A DNA stretch of 6,104 nucleotides from a bacterium (GTDB taxonomy: Bacteria; Verrucomicrobiota; Verrucomicrobiia; Limisphaerales; UBA11358). The position numbers were made by a program, and so were the translations under genes. Below the pieces are notes generated by a model. That model saw only the letters and a program-made list of their open reading frames with translations. It ran no database searches and was not told the origin of the DNA. Numbering within the stretch: position 1 is the stretch's first letter; every line of letters starts with the position of its first letter. The DNA is taken from positions 1 to 6,104 of the forward strand of contig JAJXXI010000561.1 of assembly GCA_021781185.1 (NCBI GenBank), read 5' to 3'. This document shows positions 1-6,104 of this stretch, piece after piece.

Positions 1-636
1 GTAGATGTCGGTCGGATAGTGACGGGCGATTTCCACCCGGTGCCACCCGATGCTGCGCGCTTCGGCGATGATGGCGTCTTGCTGTTCGGGGAATAATTCA
101 GCCAGGACCAGCGCCAGCACCATGGATTCGGTGGAATGTCCGCTGGGATAGCTGAAGGATTTTTCCAGCTTGCCGTTTGCCAGGCTGGGGTCGGTGACAT
201 AGGGGCGTGGACGCTTGAAAAAATTCTTGCCGGTGTCGGTGATGGTTTCCGCGTCTTTCTGCACCTTGTGCATGAACGCCTCGGTGACGGGAAATTTCCC
301 GGGTTGGAAAAACGCGCCGATGGCGGGCGTGAAGGTGAACATGTTGAACTTCTTTTGTGAATCGGCGACCGCGATGTCGTTGCTGGTGGCGGCGTGATGG
401 ACGGCCCTGACCTCATCCAGATCGGCGGCCTGCTCGGCTGAATCCGCGAGCGGCGGCGGGGCCAGCACGCTGGCGGCTGAAATCGCATCCGGGTCGAGAT
501 AATGCAACTTGAGGGTTTGAGCCGAGGAGGTTGGCGCTGCCATCATGTCGTCGGCCCGTAAAGGAGACACCACGAACAGAAGCGCTGCCAGGCCGGCGTT
601 GAATGCACAGAGGAGGGAATGAATGTGTTTTTTCAT
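1..636 (-). CDS. Class A non-specific acid phosphatase (PAP2 superfamily), exported, C-terminus beyond window
   Basis: The reading frame is open from the ATG at 636 to the window edge (212 residues seen; the family is about 250, so some 30-50 C-terminal residues are probably missing). It hydrolyses phosphomonoesters in the periplasm or outside the cell, by family knowledge. Residues 1-28 form a signal peptide (MKKH, hydrophobic core, cleavage likely after LRA28); no lipobox is seen. The class A hallmark LAPPPL lies at 58-63. The full PAP2 catalytic signature is present: K137-x6-R144-P145, then SYPSGH at 162-167 (H167 is the acid/base), then R200-x5-H206-x3-D210, where H206 is the expected phosphate-accepting nucleophile. 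No catalytic residue is missing. The start is chosen because the signal peptide begins exactly there; the bases before it show no Shine-Dalgarno. It starts 33 bases after the pseudopilin stop with no hairpin between, so co-transcription is likely. PhoN/PhoC are the closest named relatives; the exact substrate is unknown. Confidence 0.92.
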   Translation of the reverse strand, partial: MKKHIHSLLCAFNAGLAALLFVVSPLRADDMMAAPTSSAQTLKLHYLDPDAISAASVLAPPPLADSAEQAADLDEVRAVHHAATSNDIAVADSQKKFNMFTFTPAIGAFFQPGKFPVTEAFMHKVQKDAETITDTGKNFFKRPRPYVTDPSLANGKLEKSFSYPSGHSTESMVLALVLAELFPEQQDAIIAEARSIGWHRVEIARHYPTDIY

Positions 637-669
637 AAAGCAAATACAGGGAGGTGGATTGTCAGAATA

Positions 670-1596
670 TCAATTGAAAACCGGGTTTCCTTCGCAATCC
701 CAGTTGATGTCCGGGCGACCGGGGTCTTTGCCGGCCAGAACCGTCTGGCCGGCGGTCGGACCGCTGGGCACGATGGCGGTGCCATCTGACACGACATAGT
801 TGTATTTAAAGAAGGCGGCATGGCCGTCGCTGAAGGTGATCTGCCCGCCTTGATTGTGCCGTGAGGAGAAGCGCGAGGCGTAACTTTGCGGCGTGGCGAG
901 AACATTGGCTTCAGTGCCGTAATAGGGCTTTTCGTCGGAGCGATTGCGGACATCGGAAAAAAGCACAAAGGCGGAAGGATGAGCCACCAACGAGCTTTTG
1001 CAAGGAAGCCGGTCAATCGAACTGAGGCTCTCGTTGGCTGTGGCTTTGGAGTTCATGCCATAGGAGAACAGCGGGCGCTGGCCTTCCACCATATACCCAT
1101 TATCCACACCTTGGTCATTGGGATTAATGCCTTGCGAGTGGGCGGTTGGGCAGATGAAAATGGTCCGGCCGAAATCATAGGTGTCATTGAATTGTTTTTT
1201 ATTTGAATAGGTGGCCCACACATACAAAGGCTTGTTGCCAACATAAGAAGGCAGGGCGTTGAACCAGGCATCATCACCCTGATTGGCTGTATGGTAAGGA
1301 TACATGTGGCTCCATACCGGAGTGTCTTCATCGGCAGGATTGAATAATCTGGCAGGCTCATATTTTGCAAATGGGAATGACTGGTTGTTATCGTCCAGAT
1401 ACAACGTGTCGGCCAGGCCCCACTGTTTCAAATTGCTCAAGCAGACCGCCTGTTGCGCCCGGGACTTGGCCTTGGAAAGGGCGGGCAGAAGCATTGCCGC
1501 AAGAATGGCGATGATGGCGATGACCACCAGCAGTTCAATTAACGTGAACCCTGTCCTCGCGTTGTTATGTTTAGTTTCGACTCTTCTGGCATTCAT
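670..1596 (-). CDS. Prepilin-type N-terminal cleavage/methylation protein with H-X9-DG domain (DUF1559-like pseudopilin)
   Basis: This is a complete 308-residue protein. Residues 1-16 are a short basic leader ending in ARTG; a prepilin peptidase is expected to cut after G16, leaving F17 as the N-methylated first residue and E21 as the conserved Glu5 of the mature pilin. Residues 17-40 ([20 protein letters not shown]) are the hydrophobic helix that anchors pilins in the inner membrane and packs in the fibre core. The [20 protein letters not shown] stretch after it is typical of the family. A FICP motif sits at 147-150. The C-terminal processing-associated motif is H247, nine residues, then D257-G258. 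Family knowledge: these proteins occur in many paralogues in Planctomycetes, Verrucomicrobia and Lentisphaerae, and their role is largely undefined. Whether this one enters a type II secretion pseudopilus, a type IV pilus or another fibre cannot be told, as no assembly ATPase or secretin is in the window. The ATG is preceded by an A/C-rich stretch without a Shine-Dalgarno. The acid phosphatase follows 33 bases downstream. Confidence 0.93.
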   Translation of the reverse strand: MNARRVETKHNNARTGFTLIELLVVIAIIAILAAMLLPALSKAKSRAQQAVCLSNLKQWGLADTLYLDDNNQSFPFAKYEPARLFNPADEDTPVWSHMYPYHTANQGDDAWFNALPSYVGNKPLYVWATYSNKKQFNDTYDFGRTIFICPTAHSQGINPNDQGVDNGYMVEGQRPLFSYGMNSKATANESLSSIDRLPCKSSLVAHPSAFVLFSDVRNRSDEKPYYGTEANVLATPQSYASRFSSRHNQGGQITFSDGHAAFFKYNYVVSDGTAIVPSGPTAGQTVLAGKDPGRPDINWDCEGNPVFN

Positions 1597-1753
1597 GGTT
1601 GTTTGAATGGAAATTTGCAGCCTTCCTGTGGGGATACAATGAGCCAGACCTGTTACAAGCGGATGGCTGGAAGGTTACGATTGAGCGAAAAGCGGCCCGC
1701 GTCCGGGCGACGACGGATACGTTGAACGGCAGCCTGAATCAAAGCCGGGTCAC

Positions 1754-1807
1754 TTCGATGTGGCTTGCGGGTATTTCGTTGCCGTCAGAAAGCAACGTAA
1801 CATCGAA
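1754..1807. repeat. Nested inverted repeat in the divergent spacer
   Basis: An outer perfect 8-base pair arm, TTCGATGT at 1754-1761 and ACATCGAA at 1800-1807, encloses an inner 6-base arm, CGTTGC at 1777-1782 and GCAACG at 1792-1797, with a 9-base loop. The left internal loop is 15 bases and the right only 2, so it would fold as an asymmetric stem. It could be a leader RNA structure for the pseudopilin transcript or a dimeric protein binding site. Neither is shown, and arms of this length can arise by chance in a 500-base spacer. Confidence 0.35.
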
Positions 1808-2013
1808 CCTTCAACGCCCAAAAGGAGATGCGGGCGGCGACATGAGACTACGGCGGAACAGGGCATCTTTGTCGGCGCGGACGGGATTGGCCAGTAACCT
1901 TCATTCATGGTTCAGCGTTGAATGCTGAGCGTTCCCTCTTTGTCCTTTTACCCATTACCAAGGTCGAGGAACCTGACGGTTTTGAGTGCCCGCCAGCACC
2001 GAAAGTCACTGAA

Positions 2014-2042
2014 TTGTCATGCGACCGTCCTTCGTTTGTAAC
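2014..2042 (+). promoter_or_regulatory. Candidate sigma70-type promoter for the giant secreted protein
   Basis: TTGTCA at 2014-2019 matches the -35 consensus at five of six positions. After a 17-base spacer, TGTAAC at 2037-2042 matches the -10 consensus at four of six, including the final-but-one A and first T. Transcription would start near 2049, giving a leader of roughly 70 bases before the ATG at 2122. The spacing and position are right, but the -10 box is weak and Verrucomicrobial promoters are poorly characterised. Confidence 0.35.
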
Positions 2043-2121
2043 CCGACCATGAATAATCGTCGGAGCACCCAGAGGAGTGCTGTCTCTCTCAACCAAACAA
2101 ATCACACAACAACCAAAGAAA

Positions 2122-5100
2122 ATGAAACTAAAAAACCTGGCCTGCCTCGCATCAATGCTGGCGGCCATGCTATCCGGGGCGCAAGCCGCCACGACCCTCG
2201 CCACTTGGAATTTTGACAACCTGGCCACCGGCGTGAGCACCAGCCCGTCGCCCTCGGCCGGTTCCGGCTCGGCGGCGGTCCTAGGCTTCGGCGGGAGCAG
2301 CAGCCCGATCGTGGGGTCGCAATCTGGCAGTTCCACGGGAGGCGCGAATGCTTGGAGCGTGGGCAACACCGGCGGTTCGTCCGTCGGCTGGAATACCAAT
2401 GCGTCCGTCGGTTCGCAGGGCGCGAAGTTCGGCGTCAGCACGCTGGGTTATTACCAGATTCAGGTTTCCTTTGATGTTTATGCCCAGCCGAAGTCGGAAG
2501 CCGCCTTGCTGGTGCAGTATTCGCAGGACGGTGTTTTGTGGCAGAACGCGAGCATCACCTCGGCGGGAACGGCGGGCATCCTCGCCACCAATACCAACAC
2601 CACCAATGGGATTGCGGTCGGCACTTACCTGATCCTCACGAACCGCAACGCCGCCGGCTGGAACAACGGGGTGACGGTGGATTTGAGTGGCGTGCCGGGC
2701 GTGGCCAACGATCCGGCTTTTGCCGTCCGCATTGTGAATGCCGCCAAGGGCACGAACTGCCTCGACACGACGGGTGCCATCTATAACAGCGCCAATCAGG
2801 GCGACTGGACGCTGGACAATGTTTCCATCCAGGGCGTTTCCTTCGACACGGTGGCGGATTGGATATTCGATGATCAATATGTTGCGCCTGCCAAAAAACA
2901 GTTGGATGTCGCCAACAATCCGACTCCCGCCATCGCCAACAACACCGCGACTGCGGCGGCCATTGGGTTTGGCACATCGGACGCCCCTTTGTATTCAGAC
3001 ACTTTTTCGGGAGGTTTCAGCACCAACGACGCAGATTTGACCACCATGAAAACCGGGCCTTACAGTTCATCCGGCGCGGCTGGCTTGATCGTTTGGCGTC
3101 TGCGGGGGCAGCCGGGCAATGGCTGGCTTTCCACGCAGCCCATCGGCAGCCAGGGTGCCGAGTTTGATGTGAGCACGGCCAATTACACGAACATCCTTGT
3201 GACCTTCGATATTTATTTCACGAGCCAGGGCGAGGCGCGCATGTGCGTGCTTTACACCACGGACGGCTGGGTGACGACCAATGTGGCCAATCTGGCCTGC
3301 AGTTCCTATCCCGCGCTCATCCAGACCAACACGCCCGCGTATGCGTCCGAGTCGGAAGGCTACAGTCCCGACATTGTGAACGGCACGTTCATTGACAACA
3401 CCATTGGTTCGCTTTTTTATAATTACTGCAGCGTTGATTTCACCGGCGTGCCCGGCGTCGCCAACAATCCGTTGTTCGGCTTCCGCATCGTGAATGCCGC
3501 GCAGAATGGTGCCTGCGTGAACTTTTTGCACCAGCCGTATAACAACAATTCCGGCAACGGCCGCATAGACAATATCGCGGTCAACGGCCAGTTTAACGGG
3601 CAGGTGGCCCCCGTGCTGACCAGCGCCACCGGGGCCACGGTGGACGATCCGTTCACCAACACGTTTAGCGAGAGCCTCGCCGACAACGACCTGGGCTGGC
3701 ACACGAACATCAGTGGCATCTATGTCAACGGCGTGCGGCTGCCGGCCACCGCCTATGTCGTGACGGAAAGCAATATCGTCTATACGCCGTCCAAGACCGC
3801 CGCAGCGTTGACCGTGGCCGGCTATGATCATATCGTCATCTACGCCACCAATTATACTTCCGCCAAGATCACGCAGTTCGTCGCCACCGGCGTGGCCACG
3901 AAACTGTCTTACACCCAGCCCGCCGGCCCATCGGCCAGCGGCGGCACGCTGACCGTCAACCCGACTTTCACCGTGACGGACCAATACGGCAATGGCACCA
4001 CGAACCCCTATTCCAGCATGGTCGTCACGGCCTCGGTGAGCAATTCGCCGGCGACCTGGACCTTGGGCGGCTCCACCGTTCAGCCGATTGTTAACGGCTC
4101 TTGCACCTTTACGGATTTGACCGCCACGGTCATCGGATCTTCGGCGGTTTCCAATGCGGCCATCCACTTCGCCATCTCGGGCGGCCCGATCGCGGAGACC
4201 AATTCAACCAGTTTCACCATTGGTGCGCCGCCCAGCCAGTTCACCCAGGGGGATTTGGCGGCCATTCAGGTGGATACGACCGCAGCCAACTCCACCTTCA
4301 GCATGATTGAAATCAAGCCTTCCGTTGCGGGCCAGACCACCCCCGTCAACATCAACCCCATCACCGCCACAGGCACGAATGCCTTGCGGATGGGCGGCGG
4401 TGGCGCCGGCCATTTGGCGCTCAGTGATGACGGCACCTTCCTGGTCTTCGGCGCGTTTGACGATGACAGTTCGGCGACGGCGGACGAAACCTTCAACCTG
4501 AATCGCGCAGTGGGAACGATGAACTACACCAACAAGTTTACCAAGACGGGCCGGTATGTTTCTACCTCATACGGCGGCAGCGCGGTTCGCGCGGCGTGCA
4601 GCCCGGACAATGTGGATTTCCTGATTGATGACAAGGGCGGATTATTCGTCTATGACAGCGGCAACGGTGCCAGCGACAATGTTTATGAGCAAAACACCTA
4701 TTGCGTCCGGTCATTTGGCGGCAGTGCCTGGTCGCTGACGCAAAAGGTCGTGGCTTACGTTCCCAGCCCGGCCGTCTTCCAGTTCAACAACGGCACGGTC
4801 GGACAATTGGATTATTACAATTCAGGCTATGATGGGCCGTGGAACACCACGTCGGCCACGCCACCGACGGATGGCAATGCCGCGGATTTCTACATGATTT
4901 CCACCAATGGGACTCACGAGCCGGCTTCCTTCGCCATCCTCTACATCCTGGATAACAGTGCCGGAGCGGACGGGGCGAGCGTCGTCATCAACAAATTCTC
5001 CCGGAATCCAGACGATTCATGGAATGCCATCGGCTCCTGGACGAACTCGGACAACGGCAACACGCTGTTCGCCACCACCAACGGCAGCGGAGGCGTCTAT

Positions 5101-5793
5101 CTGTATTACGCCAACGGCAGCAAGGACGGAAACAGCATTGTCCGGGTGACGGATTCGAGCCTCAAGAGTTCGATCAACATCATCTCCACCAATACCATTT
5201 ACACCGCACCCAAGGGTGCCACCGTCATGGGCATCACGTTTGTGCCTGTGCCGACGGCTTATGCGGCTGCGCTCATTCCACCGCCGGTTCTTACCGCCCA
5301 GACGGGAGCCGTTGTCGGCAGTCCGTTCAGCATTGCAACCACTCCGGACGATTCTGGCTGGCGCTCCGCCATCACCGGCGTCACGGTGAACGGCACCACG
5401 CTGCTGCCGGCGGCCTACACAATTCAGGCCGGCGCGATTGCTTTCACTCCGGCTCAATCAAGCGGACTGCTGACGACTCCCGGCGCAAAAACCATTGTCG
5501 TCAGCGCGACAGGTTACAGCGATGCCTCGGTGGTTCAGACGCTGGCCAATGTCCCGTCAGCCATTTTGAGCGGCGTTTCGATGGGCGGCAATGGCCAGTT
5601 GAGATTTGCTTTCACCAACGCCACGGGCTTGAGCTTCTCGGTGCTGGCGACCAACAACATCACCGCGCCGGTCAGCACCTGGCCGGTGGTCGGCACCGCA
5701 GTTGAAAGCCCGGCGGGCTCGGGCCAATACCAGTTCAGCGACCTGAATCCGGCGACCAATGCCGCTGAGTTCTATTTGCTGCGGCAGCCGTAA
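2122..5793 (+). CDS. Giant exported modular beta-protein: duplicated beta-sandwich, two DUF1533/Shr-HID-like domains, Ig-like and propeller-like regions
   Basis: The protein has 1223 residues from the ATG at 2122, chosen over an in-frame GTG at 2077 because it opens directly on a clean signal peptide (MKLKN, hydrophobic core, cleavage after AQA22). Modules seen: 27-243 and 244-490, two copies of a beta-sandwich module sharing GSQGA-x-F-x-VST (97 and 342) and GVPGVAN (190 and 442); about 496-590, a DUF1533 (PF07550, Shr-like Hb-interacting) type domain with GW526, VNG535-537 and Y545; about 591-703, an Ig-like domain (TKLSYTQPAG, TVTDQYGNG); about 705-1050, a probable beta-propeller beginning FTQGDLAAIQV with GHLALSDDGTFLVFGAF at 763; about 1054-1145, a second DUF1533-like domain with GW1080, VNG1089-1091 and Y1099; and 1158-1223, a C-terminal beta module (LRFAFTNATGLSFSVLATNN ... 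EFYLLRQP) resembling the ending of many Verrucomicrobial secreted proteins. No catalytic motif, no PEP-CTERM and no membrane anchor are visible. A binding or adhesive role at the surface is an inference. The function is unknown. Confidence 0.85.
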   Translation: MKLKNLACLASMLAAMLSGAQAATTLATWNFDNLATGVSTSPSPSAGSGSAAVLGFGGSSSPIVGSQSGSSTGGANAWSVGNTGGSSVGWNTNASVGSQGAKFGVSTLGYYQIQVSFDVYAQPKSEAALLVQYSQDGVLWQNASITSAGTAGILATNTNTTNGIAVGTYLILTNRNAAGWNNGVTVDLSGVPGVANDPAFAVRIVNAAKGTNCLDTTGAIYNSANQGDWTLDNVSIQGVSFDTVADWIFDDQYVAPAKKQLDVANNPTPAIANNTATAAAIGFGTSDAPLYSDTFSGGFSTNDADLTTMKTGPYSSSGAAGLIVWRLRGQPGNGWLSTQPIGSQGAEFDVSTANYTNILVTFDIYFTSQGEARMCVLYTTDGWVTTNVANLACSSYPALIQTNTPAYASESEGYSPDIVNGTFIDNTIGSLFYNYCSVDFTGVPGVANNPLFGFRIVNAAQNGACVNFLHQPYNNNSGNGRIDNIAVNGQFNGQVAPVLTSATGATVDDPFTNTFSESLADNDLGWHTNISGIYVNGVRLPATAYVVTESNIVYTPSKTAAALTVAGYDHIVIYATNYTSAKITQFVATGVATKLSYTQPAGPSASGGTLTVNPTFTVTDQYGNGTTNPYSSMVVTASVSNSPATWTLGGSTVQPIVNGSCTFTDLTATVIGSSAVSNAAIHFAISGGPIAETNSTSFTIGAPPSQFTQGDLAAIQVDTTAANSTFSMIEIKPSVAGQTTPVNINPITATGTNALRMGGGGAGHLALSDDGTFLVFGAFDDDSSATADETFNLNRAVGTMNYTNKFTKTGRYVSTSYGGSAVRAACSPDNVDFLIDDKGGLFVYDSGNGASDNVYEQNTYCVRSFGGSAWSLTQKVVAYVPSPAVFQFNNGTVGQLDYYNSGYDGPWNTTSATPPTDGNAADFYMISTNGTHEPASFAILYILDNSAGADGASVVINKFSRNPDDSWNAIGSWTNSDNGNTLFATTNGSGGVYLYYANGSKDGNSIVRVTDSSLKSSINIISTNTIYTAPKGATVMGITFVPVPTAYAAALIPPPVLTAQTGAVVGSPFSIATTPDDSGWRSAITGVTVNGTTLLPAAYTIQAGAIAFTPAQSSGLLTTPGAKTIVVSATGYSDASVVQTLANVPSAILSGVSMGGNGQLRFAFTNATGLSFSVLATNNITAPVSTWPVVGTAVESPAGSGQYQFSDLNPATNAAEFYLLRQP
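2200..2850 (+). repeat. Internal duplication, copy A (codes residues 27-243)
   Basis: Copy A opens on ATWNFDN, runs through GSQGAKFGVST (97-107), a strand IQVSFDVY, a block LLVQYSQDG, then VDLSGVPGVANDPAFAVRIVNAA and closes on WTLDNVSIQG. This order (opening W-x-F-D, VSFD strand, QYS-DG, R-V/I at the late strand, closing D-N-x-x-x-x-G) recalls a jelly-roll-like module seen in many bacterial exoproteins; that assignment is from memory. It lacks the extended insertion found in copy B. Confidence 0.75.
2851..3600 (+). repeat. Internal duplication, copy B (codes residues 244-490)
   Basis: Copy B opens on VADWIFDDQ, with GSQGAEFDVST at 342-352, ILVTFDIYF, MCVLYTTDG, then VDFTGVPGVANNPLFGFRIVNAA and closing GRIDNIAVNGQ. 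The equivalent motifs lie 245 to 252 residues after those of copy A. At DNA level the GVPGVAN(D/N)P blocks at 2689-2715 and 3445-3471 differ at only 3 of 27 bases, two of them silent third positions. The duplication is old overall, with strong constraint or local conversion at this block. Confidence 0.75.
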
Positions 5794-5816
5794 AACTCCG
5801 AAGGGTTTTGAAAGAC

Positions 5817-5848
5817 TGAAGGCGGGTTTCATTTGAAACCCGCCTTCA
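5817..5848 (+). terminator. Strong hairpin 23 bases after the giant gene, probable terminator
   Basis: The arms 5817-5831 and 5834-5848 are a perfect 15-base inverted repeat (TGAAGGCGGGTTTCA and its complement) separated by TT, so in practice a 13-14 bp stem with a small loop. It begins 23 bases after the stop codon at 5793. No U-tract follows on the plus strand (next bases TCGGTGG), so it is not a textbook intrinsic terminator; it may instead stabilise the 3' end or work with Rho. Confidence 0.7.
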
Positions 5849-5854
5849 TCGGTG

Positions 5855-5992
5855 GACGATGAATTTCCGGACCATCTCAAGCTGCATGTCGTGATGGACA
5901 ACGACGGCACGCATAAAACATCCCCGAGTGCAGCGTTGGCTTGAGCGGCATCGCGTTTCATTCCCCATTTTATTCCAACCAGTTCAAGTTGT
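5855..5992 (+). pseudogene. Decayed IS630-family transposase fragment
   Basis: Three frames join into one recognisable stretch. From 5855 the frame reads DDEFPDHLKLHVVMDNDGTH; VMDN carries the second catalytic Asp of the IS630 DDE domain, in the family context HLIVDN-x-x-THK. From 5925 another frame continues RVQRWLERHRVSF, matching the family's P-x-V-x-x-W-L-x-x-H. From 5966 a third frame gives HFIPTSSS, matching the family's HFTPTSSSWLN. There are thus at least two frameshifts, the region after TSSS is not alignable, and neither the N-terminal part nor the final catalytic Glu is present. No terminal inverted repeats are seen. It is an inactive relic about 46 codons long, from family memory rather than a search. 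Confidence 0.72.
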
Positions 5993-6048
5993 TACCGATT
6001 TAATTGGCGTCATAGTTTTTGCCGGACTGGCATCATAAGAAAACATGA

Positions 6049-6092
6049 GGGCAGAGAGTGAGCGCGGAAGCGCTCTGATAAACTCTCTGCCC
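6049..6092 (-). terminator. Compound hairpin with GGAA/TTCC loop, probable terminator of a gene beyond the right edge
   Basis: The outer arms GGGCAGAGAGT (6049-6059) and ACTCTCTGCCC (6082-6092) pair perfectly over 11 bp. Inside them GAGCGC (6060-6065) and GCGCTC (6070-6075) pair over 6 bp around a GGAA loop, leaving a 6-base bulge TGATAA on one side. Read on the minus strand, the stem is followed five bases later by TTTTCTT, which fits an intrinsic terminator for a gene arriving from the right. Read on the plus strand it has a GNRA-type tetraloop but no U-tract. Bases 5993-6048 to its left hold nothing I can identify. Confidence 0.5.
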
Positions 6093-6104
6093 GTATGACT
6101 ATCC

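Larger units (their letters stand above)
1597..2121. other. Divergent intergenic spacer, no supported gene
   Basis: This 525-base gap separates the minus-strand pseudopilin from the plus-strand giant secreted protein, so it must carry promoters or leaders for both directions. Open frames exist here (for example 1599-1928 plus) but their translations are arginine/serine-rich, have no recognisable motif, and lack a plausible start context. What can be seen is an inverted repeat at 1754-1807, a candidate promoter at 2014-2042, and a last ~35 bases (about 2088-2121) that are strongly A/C-rich and predicted to be unstructured. I found no riboswitch class that I recognise, and no convincing minus-strand promoter. 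Confidence 0.7.

Noticed and set aside
1615..1640. TACAAT at 1635-1640 as a plus-strand -10 box
   Set aside because: The only TTG-like hexamer (TTGCAG) is just 14 bases away, and no plus-strand gene follows for nearly 500 bases.
1599..1928. 109-residue plus-strand open frame in the spacer
   Set aside because: No recognisable motif, no credible start context, and arginine/serine-rich composition typical of chance frames.
2077..2121. GTG start giving 15 extra residues to the giant protein
   Set aside because: It would put MLSLSTKQITQQPKK before the basic start of the signal peptide; the ATG at 2122 gives a normal signal peptide. AGAGG lies too close to the GTG to serve it.
1905..2441. 178-residue minus-strand open frame overlapping the spacer and the start of the giant gene
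   Set aside because: It has no motif, is proline/alanine-rich of low complexity, and covers the promoter and signal peptide of the plus-strand gene.
3067..4167. 366-residue minus-strand open frame opposite the giant gene
   Set aside because: Its translation is rich in Gly, Arg, His and Ile with no domain or signal, and it lies fully antisense to a well-supported frame with domain motifs. It is a shadow of GC-rich codon use.
2122..5793. Autotransporter or PEP-CTERM protein as identity of the giant gene
   Set aside because: No C-terminal beta-barrel ending in an aromatic residue, and no PEP motif followed by a membrane helix and basic tail.
6020..6032. TGCC-GGCA mini-hairpin near a T-run
   Set aside because: Four-base arms are expected by chance, and the T-run precedes rather than follows the stem.

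Overview
The window looks like chromosomal DNA of a Verrucomicrobiota bacterium, most likely of the Pedosphaera/Limisphaerales type; this is inferred and was not searched. Three things point that way. There is a pseudopilin of the H-X9-DG class, which is expanded in Verrucomicrobia, Planctomycetes and Lentisphaerae. There is a very large secreted beta-sandwich protein whose C-terminal module resembles the ending of many Verrucomicrobial secreted proteins. None of the three translation starts has a clear Shine-Dalgarno sequence.

Layout: bases 1-1596 hold two genes on the minus strand. The upstream one (670-1596) is a complete prepilin-type protein. 33 bases after its stop begins a class A (PhoN/PhoC-like) acid phosphatase with an export signal (636 to the window edge), cut off at its C-terminus but with the whole catalytic triad region present. 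The two probably share a transcript. Bases 1597-2121 are a non-coding divergent spacer with a plausible sigma70-type promoter for the right-hand gene and a nested inverted repeat. Bases 2122-5793 encode a 1223-residue exported modular protein: signal peptide, two copies of a ~245-residue beta-sandwich module, a first DUF1533/Shr-HID-like domain, an Ig-like domain, a ~340-residue probable beta-propeller, a second DUF1533-like domain and a C-terminal beta module. It ends in a near-perfect 15-bp hairpin that probably terminates transcription.

The right end (5855-6104) is intergenic. It contains a decayed IS630-family transposase fragment, recognisable only by joining three reading frames, and a second complex hairpin (6049-6092) that looks like a terminator for a gene entering from beyond the window on the minus strand.

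All three proteins are predicted to be exported or inserted in the envelope, so the locus concerns the cell surface or periplasm: phosphate scavenging by the phosphatase, a pseudopilin of unknown assembly, and a large surface or secreted adhesin/binding-type protein. Nothing in the sequence proves that they act together. No tRNA, rRNA, CRISPR array or intact mobile element is visible.
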